From a virus, in IMG/VR virus record IMGVR_UViG_3300007734_000687, positions 1 through 41,121 of that record: a stretch of DNA of 41,121 nt. One strand, given 5' to 3'. Positions 38,218 to 41,121 of this stretch are shown here, one piece after another. The notes under the pieces were generated by a model. The model did no database searches, was not told the origin of the DNA, and worked only from the letters and a program-made list of their open reading frames with translations. The position numbers were made by a program, and so were the translations under genes. Positions within the stretch are counted from its first letter, which is position 1. Each line of letters begins with the position of its first letter.

Positions 38218-38235
38218 TCCCTTCTAGTTTAGATT
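38218..38235 (-). repeat. Shared 18-base leader, leftward copy
   Basis: Minus-strand AATCTAAACTAGAAGGGA ends 6 bases before the ATG at 38211. The identical 18 bases lie before the rightward gene at 39210. CTAGAAGGGA or CTAGAAAGGA also precedes starts at 40475, 37923, 37719 and 36966. Confidence 0.75.
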
Positions 38236-38539
38236 TTCTTTTAAAACTTATTCGTTCGATCTATTAATAGAATACTATAGACCGAAATTATTGCTAGTTT
38301 TTTATACTTTATTTTAATTGTATCTCGTTTTAGTACGTAAATTTTATATAATTAATAGAATAGCTTTTAAAACGAATAGGTTAGCTATTAAAGACGTTTT
38401 ATTCTTGTCTATATATATAGTAGTAGAGCGAAGTACTTTTAAAACTATCGAGCTATTAGATAGCTTAAGACTATAGTAAACTAATATCTTAACTTTCCAT
38501 AAATATATATTTCCTTTTTTTATTTAATAAATAGAGGGA

Positions 38540-38870
38540 GTAAATTTTGAGTGAGCGGATTGGCATAGAAATGTCTACGTCTTTTTCATAGACATTTCTT
38601 AACTTAATAAACGTCGGTCGTTTATTTCTCGTTTCGCTATTAGTCTTTATTTAAAGTTTTCGACTAACTATTTCACTAGTTTAATTACGGCCTTGCGCTA
38701 AGCCCTTATTCCCTCGGTGCTTAGTAATGGGTTCCTTCGTGTTTTTTTCAACACTTTTGTCCGGTCTTATATTATTCCGGTCTCTTAATAAGTTTTAATC
38801 TTAAAAAGTGGGGCCATTCGTCTCGCTCTCAACTACTTTCACGCTCCGTAATTAATTAGTTCAACCGAAT
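38540..38870 (-). ncRNA. Candidate structured RNA
   Basis: Contains an 11-bp perfect hairpin (38567-38577 with 38589-38599), an 8-bp perfect hairpin (38606-38613 with 38619-38626), a 6-bp stem CTAAGC/GCTTAG (38698-38703 with 38719-38724) and a 5-bp stem at 38739-38754. Read on the minus strand, loops are A-rich (GAAAAA, TGAAAAAGACG) and two share ACCGA, which favours minus-strand transcription. No known RNA family is recognised. It could be a leader of the leftward operon or a separate RNA. Confidence 0.4.
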
Positions 38871-38881
38871 TATAAAATTTT

Positions 38882-39011
38882 CAGGGTTATAAAAAGAAAA
38901 TAAAAAAACTAGTAGACTTGACTTTAAAGTTGCTCTAGTAGAGCATTTAAGAAAAGTTAGTAGTGGTTTTACTAATATTTTTAGAACCCTGAAGAGTTCT
39001 CGCTCTTCGGG
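38882..39011 (+). promoter_or_regulatory. Structured leader with mutually exclusive hairpins
   Basis: A long stem pairs 38882-38895 (CAGGGTTATAAAAA) with 38978-38991 (13 of 14 pairs) and encloses hairpins at 38931-38945 and 38957-38975. The 3' side of that stem (CCCTG, 38987-38991) is also the 5' side of a second hairpin, CCC-T-GAAGAG with CTCTTC-GGG (38987-39011). Both cannot form at once, as in an attenuator or riboswitch. It lies 200 bases upstream of the Sak4-like gene. A T-rich but interrupted run follows. Confidence 0.4.
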
Positions 39012-39185
39012 TGTTTCGATCTTTAAATAAATATTATTTTTTATAAATAGAATTCTTATCTTTACGCTATAAGTTAAGCGAAATAAATCTGTAGCAATTT
39101 TTTTAGGCTTAGTTATAGTCGTTTTTTTAATAGATAAATAATACTAAAATTACTCTATTAAAAATAATAAGATCTTAAAAATTTA

Positions 39186-39203
39186 AATCTAAACTAGAAG
39201 GGA
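39186..39203 (+). repeat. Shared 18-base leader, rightward copy
   Basis: AATCTAAACTAGAAGGGA ends 6 bases before the ATG at 39210 and is identical to the leftward copy at 38218-38235. It contains the ribosome binding site, so the divergent operons share the same translation signal. Confidence 0.75.
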
Positions 39204-39209
39204 TTAATA

Positions 39210-40247
39210 ATGAGTACTTTTAAAAAAGCCGAAAAAAAGAAATCTAAACTAAGACTAGGAATATCAGGGCCATCGGGATCGGGTAAGACTTTTTCAGCCT
39301 TAAGAATGGCTAAAGGTATGTGCCTTAAGACCGCGGTTATAGATAGTGAAAAAGGTTCTGCTAGTCTATACGCTGATAAGTTTGATTTTGAGGTACTAGA
39401 AATATCACCGCCATATTCTACAGAGAAATATCAAGAAGCTTTAAAGCTAGCTGAAAAAGAGGGTTTCGAGTTAGTAATTATTGATTCGATATCGCATGCT
39501 TGGTCAGGAGAAGGTGGATTGCTTAATCAGAAAGAGCAGCTAGACGCCCGTGGTGGTAATTCTTTCGCTAACTGGGCTAAGATGACACCTAAGCAAGAAA
39601 AGTTTATTAACGCTATCGTATCGTCGCAATTACACGTTATTGTAACGATGCGATCTAAGCAGGATTATTCTATAAGTGATGATAACGGTAAAAAGAAAAT
39701 ACAAAAAGTTGGTCTCGCACCCGTGCAAAGAGAAGGCTTCGAGTATGAGTTAACAACTGTTTTCGACGTAGCTATGAATCACGAATGCGAAACATCGAAA
39801 GATAGAACTAGTTTATTCGTCGATAAGATTTTTAAAATCACCGAGAAAACAGGAGAGACATTAATCGAATGGCTTAATTCTGGAAAAGAATTAATTAATA
39901 ACGTTCCGCCTACGTTAGCGCCTATTATCAATAAAGAAATTATAGAGAATTTAAGTCCTGTAATTACCGAAGAGGAGATGAATTTAATAAAATTACCTGA
40001 AAAAGAAAATTCTTATATAGTTTATTATGAGGAAGATGATAGACAGCCAGCTGGCGATAAGTCTTTAGGTATTTATACTATGGTTGGTGGTAAATATGCA
40101 GGACTTACACTTAATAAACTTAAAGAATTAGATCTTAAAAAATATGTTCAACAATGTGAATTTCACGCCTCCGAAACTAAGAGACCTTTACCTCTAGAGG
40201 TACAAGAAAATATATTCACTATTAAAAAATATTTAGGAATTAATTAA
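39210..40247 (+). CDS. Sak4-like RecA-fold recombinase ATPase
   Basis: 345 residues. The RecA/AAA core is plain: Walker A G-P-S-G-S-G-K-T (20-27), a conserved Asp-Ser-E-K-G after strand 2 (V-I-D-S-E-K-G), Walker B L-V-I-I-D-S-I-S-H-A-W, and a sensor region V-I-V-T-M-R-S-K. This matches the Sak4 group of phage single-strand annealing/recombination ATPases. The C-terminal 80 residues carry G-G-K-Y-A-G-L-T-L, a small domain often attached to such proteins. First gene of the rightward operon, followed by a Gp157-like and then a RusA-like gene: a recombination set. Confidence 0.8.
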   Translation: MSTFKKAEKKKSKLRLGISGPSGSGKTFSALRMAKGMCLKTAVIDSEKGSASLYADKFDFEVLEISPPYSTEKYQEALKLAEKEGFELVIIDSISHAWSGEGGLLNQKEQLDARGGNSFANWAKMTPKQEKFINAIVSSQLHVIVTMRSKQDYSISDDNGKKKIQKVGLAPVQREGFEYELTTVFDVAMNHECETSKDRTSLFVDKIFKITEKTGETLIEWLNSGKELINNVPPTLAPIINKEIIENLSPVITEEEMNLIKLPEKENSYIVYYEEDDRQPAGDKSLGIYTMVGGKYAGLTLNKLKELDLKKYVQQCEFHASETKRPLPLEVQENIFTIKKYLGIN

Positions 40248-40450
40248 TGTATAATAGCGATGATAAGATTACTAAAAAATTTGTAACTAACTTATATCCT
40301 AATACAAAGGTTATAGTTGACGGTTCATGCGAGTTTATTATACAGAAAATAAATTCGCATGGACAAATAGAATTTTCATTTCTTATCAATCGCTCTACGA
40401 AAGTCGAGACTTATAAACTTAAAAAAATAGATATAGATGGAAATAAATAA
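40247..40450 (+). CDS. Small beta-rich hypothetical protein, paralogue of 719-916
   Basis: 67 residues with V-I-V-D-G-S-C-E-F-I-I-Q-K-I-N-S, then Q-I-E-F-S-F-L and a Lys-rich end; it follows the same order as the 65-residue protein at 719. Its ATG overlaps the Sak4-like stop by one base (TAATG). The two copies bracket the Gp157-like and RusA-like genes. The short strand pattern suggests a small barrel, but no family is recognised. Confidence 0.65.
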   Translation: MYNSDDKITKKFVTNLYPNTKVIVDGSCEFIIQKINSHGQIEFSFLINRSTKVETYKLKKIDIDGNK

Positions 40451-40474
40451 CTAATAAAAACTAGAAGGGATAAT

Positions 40475-40987
40475 ATGGCTACTCTAAAAACAATACGAGC
40501 CGATATACTCGCGCTTGAATCTTTATTAATCGAAAACGATGCTGAAATTAATTCTACTCTCGAAGAGTGGATGAAAATTAACGAGCAAAATCTAGCTGAG
40601 AAAATTGATGGATATTATTTGCTAATTTCGCACTTAGAAACAAGTTGCGAGTTTTATAAAGAGCGTGAAAAAGAGGCTTATACTGTACGTAAGACTTATG
40701 AAAATCAAATTTCAAGAATGAAAGACAATATCAAATTTACTATGAGCGAACTAGATACTCTAGAATTAAAGGGTAATAACTATCGTTATAAACTCAGTCT
40801 TAGTAAACCAAAAGTCGTTATAAACGACGATAGTAAGATACCAAACGAGTATATCGTAGAGACTATAATACGTAACGTAGACAAAGATTTAGTAAAGCAC
40901 GCATTAGATTTAGGTATAGAGCTAGAAGGCGTATCGTTAGAGCAAACACAATCATTAAGATCTTATTTAAATAAAAAGGAGAATTAA
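40475..40987 (+). CDS. Gp157-family (siphovirus Gp157-like) protein
   Basis: 170 residues. A long coiled coil (residues about 20-95, K-I-D-G-Y-Y-L-L-I-S-H-L-E, then E-K-E-A-Y-T-V-R-K-T-Y-E-N-Q-I) is followed by the family's C-terminal part: Y-R-Y-K-L-S-L-S-K-P-K-V-V-I-N-D, I-P-N-E-Y and D-L-G-I-E-L-E-G-V-S-L-E-Q-T-Q-S-L-R. Gp157 proteins are common next to phage recombinase genes. The ATG follows CTAGAAGGGA. It lies between the Sak4-like and RusA-like genes. Confidence 0.75.
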   Translation: MATLKTIRADILALESLLIENDAEINSTLEEWMKINEQNLAEKIDGYYLLISHLETSCEFYKEREKEAYTVRKTYENQISRMKDNIKFTMSELDTLELKGNNYRYKLSLSKPKVVINDDSKIPNEYIVETIIRNVDKDLVKHALDLGIELEGVSLEQTQSLRSYLNKKEN

Positions 40988-40988
40988 A

Positions 40989-41121
40989 ATGGAGTTGAAG
41001 TCAAAGTATAATCTAAATCAATTAATTAAGTATGCAAGAAAAGAAATAAAAGAAGAGCCAACAATTGGAGAGATAACAGAAATACGATTCAATGATCTAG
41101 GTATAACTTATATTGTTTGTG
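40989..41121 (+). CDS. 5' part of the gene continued at base 1
   Basis: ATG at 40989, preceded by AAGGAG at 40977-40982, begins the 89-residue protein whose remainder is at 1-264. From 40995 to the end the sequence is the same as bases 1-127. The open frame runs off the window end, confirming that the molecule is circular. Confidence 0.9.
   Translation, partial: MELKSKYNLNQLIKYARKEIKEEPTIGEITEIRFNDLGITYIVC
40995..41121. repeat. Direct terminal repeat, right copy
   Basis: Exact copy of bases 1-127; one copy should be removed to obtain the 40994-bp circle. Confidence 0.95.

Larger units (their letters stand above)
38212..39209. other. Non-coding interval between divergent operons
   Basis: About 1 kb without a credible gene; the longest plausible start-to-stop frames are under 25 codons. 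It holds several perfect hairpins, two stretches of likely structured RNA on opposite strands (38540-38870 and 38882-39011), and the ribosome leaders of both operons. The part 38530-38870 is visibly more GC-rich than its flanks. It probably contains the early promoters; an origin role is possible but I see no iteron array. Confidence 0.7.

Noticed and set aside
37997-38227. 76-codon plus-strand frame opposite the small leftward gene
   Set aside because: It is a mirror of the leftward gene, which has the shared CTAGAAGGGA ribosome site; the plus frame has none.
38340-38500. Long open minus-strand frame in the intergenic region (over 45 codons)
   Set aside because: It has no ATG, GTG or TTG start and is made of TTA/ATA/CTA-type codons expected from AT-rich sequence.
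38727-38798. 23-codon hydrophobic frame inside the non-coding block
   Set aside because: It lacks a ribosome site, and its strand is opposite to the one favoured by the loop composition of the surrounding hairpins. Probably chance.
38882-38992. tRNA-like fold with a 7-bp acceptor-type stem CAGGGTT/AACCCTG
   Set aside because: There is no T-arm GGTTC..A sequence, no convincing D-arm and no CCA; the closing stem extends to 14 bp. Better described as a structured leader.
1-41121. CRISPR array, insertion sequence, integrase or attachment site
   Set aside because: I found no regularly spaced direct repeats, no transposase or recombinase motifs, and no tRNA-like attachment core in the whole window.

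Overview
The window is a complete AT-rich tailed-phage genome. Bases 1-127 recur exactly as 40995-41121, so it is one circular (or circularly permuted) molecule of 40994 bp cut open inside a small gene. One large terminase subunit, a Mu-type portal, one major tail tube protein, a frameshifting tail assembly chaperone, a 620-residue tape measure and no sheath gene indicate a siphovirus. A candidate overlapping spanin pair suggests a Gram-negative host. Several ribosome binding sites read CTAGAAAGGA or AGAAAGGAGG, which would suit a host whose 16S rRNA ends in ..CCUCCUUUCUAG. I see no integrase, repressor, tRNA, DNA polymerase, helicase, CRISPR array or insertion sequence; replication must lean on the host, and lifestyle cannot be decided.

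Layout. (A) 39210 rightward through the junction to 6604: Sak4-like recombinase, Gp157-family protein, RusA-like resolvase, a series of tiny proteins including four membrane peptides, a CHAP-like peptidase and a GH108 muramidase flanking an HNH-like gene, then a sigma-like factor and three helix-turn-helix regulators. (B) 34541 leftward to 6601, about 28 kb: two nucleotide-sugar enzyme homologues, terminase, portal, protease/scaffold, capsid, connectors, DUF115-like protein, tail tube, chaperone, tape measure, tail tip and fibres, then a sugar-enzyme cassette and membrane/lysis genes. (C) 34595-36454 rightward: small ORF, ParB-like protein, glycosyltransferase. (D) 38211-36447 leftward: small genes. 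(E) 38212-39209: a 1 kb non-coding, hairpin-rich interval between divergent operons.

The most interesting content is a glycosylation-like gene set built into the structural operon: a DAHP-synthase-fold enzyme whose sugar-phosphate motif is altered, a cytidylyltransferase fused to a GT2 glycosyltransferase, a radical SAM/SPASM enzyme, a zinc-ribbon methyltransferase with a TPR-like tail, a DUF115/Maf-like protein directly upstream of the tail tube gene, and an epimerase plus a shortened UDP-sugar-dehydrogenase-like protein beside terminase. Together they could make a CMP-activated 3-deoxy-ulosonate-like sugar and attach it to tail or fibre proteins; this is inference.

The genome is densely overprinted: a -1 frameshift chaperone, a nested scaffold, a basic peptide inside the portal linker, a spanin-like overlap, and leftward terminators placed inside opposing genes. 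A fibre-chaperone (S74) ORF lacks an in-frame start, and a connector gene seems to lack its expected AUG.
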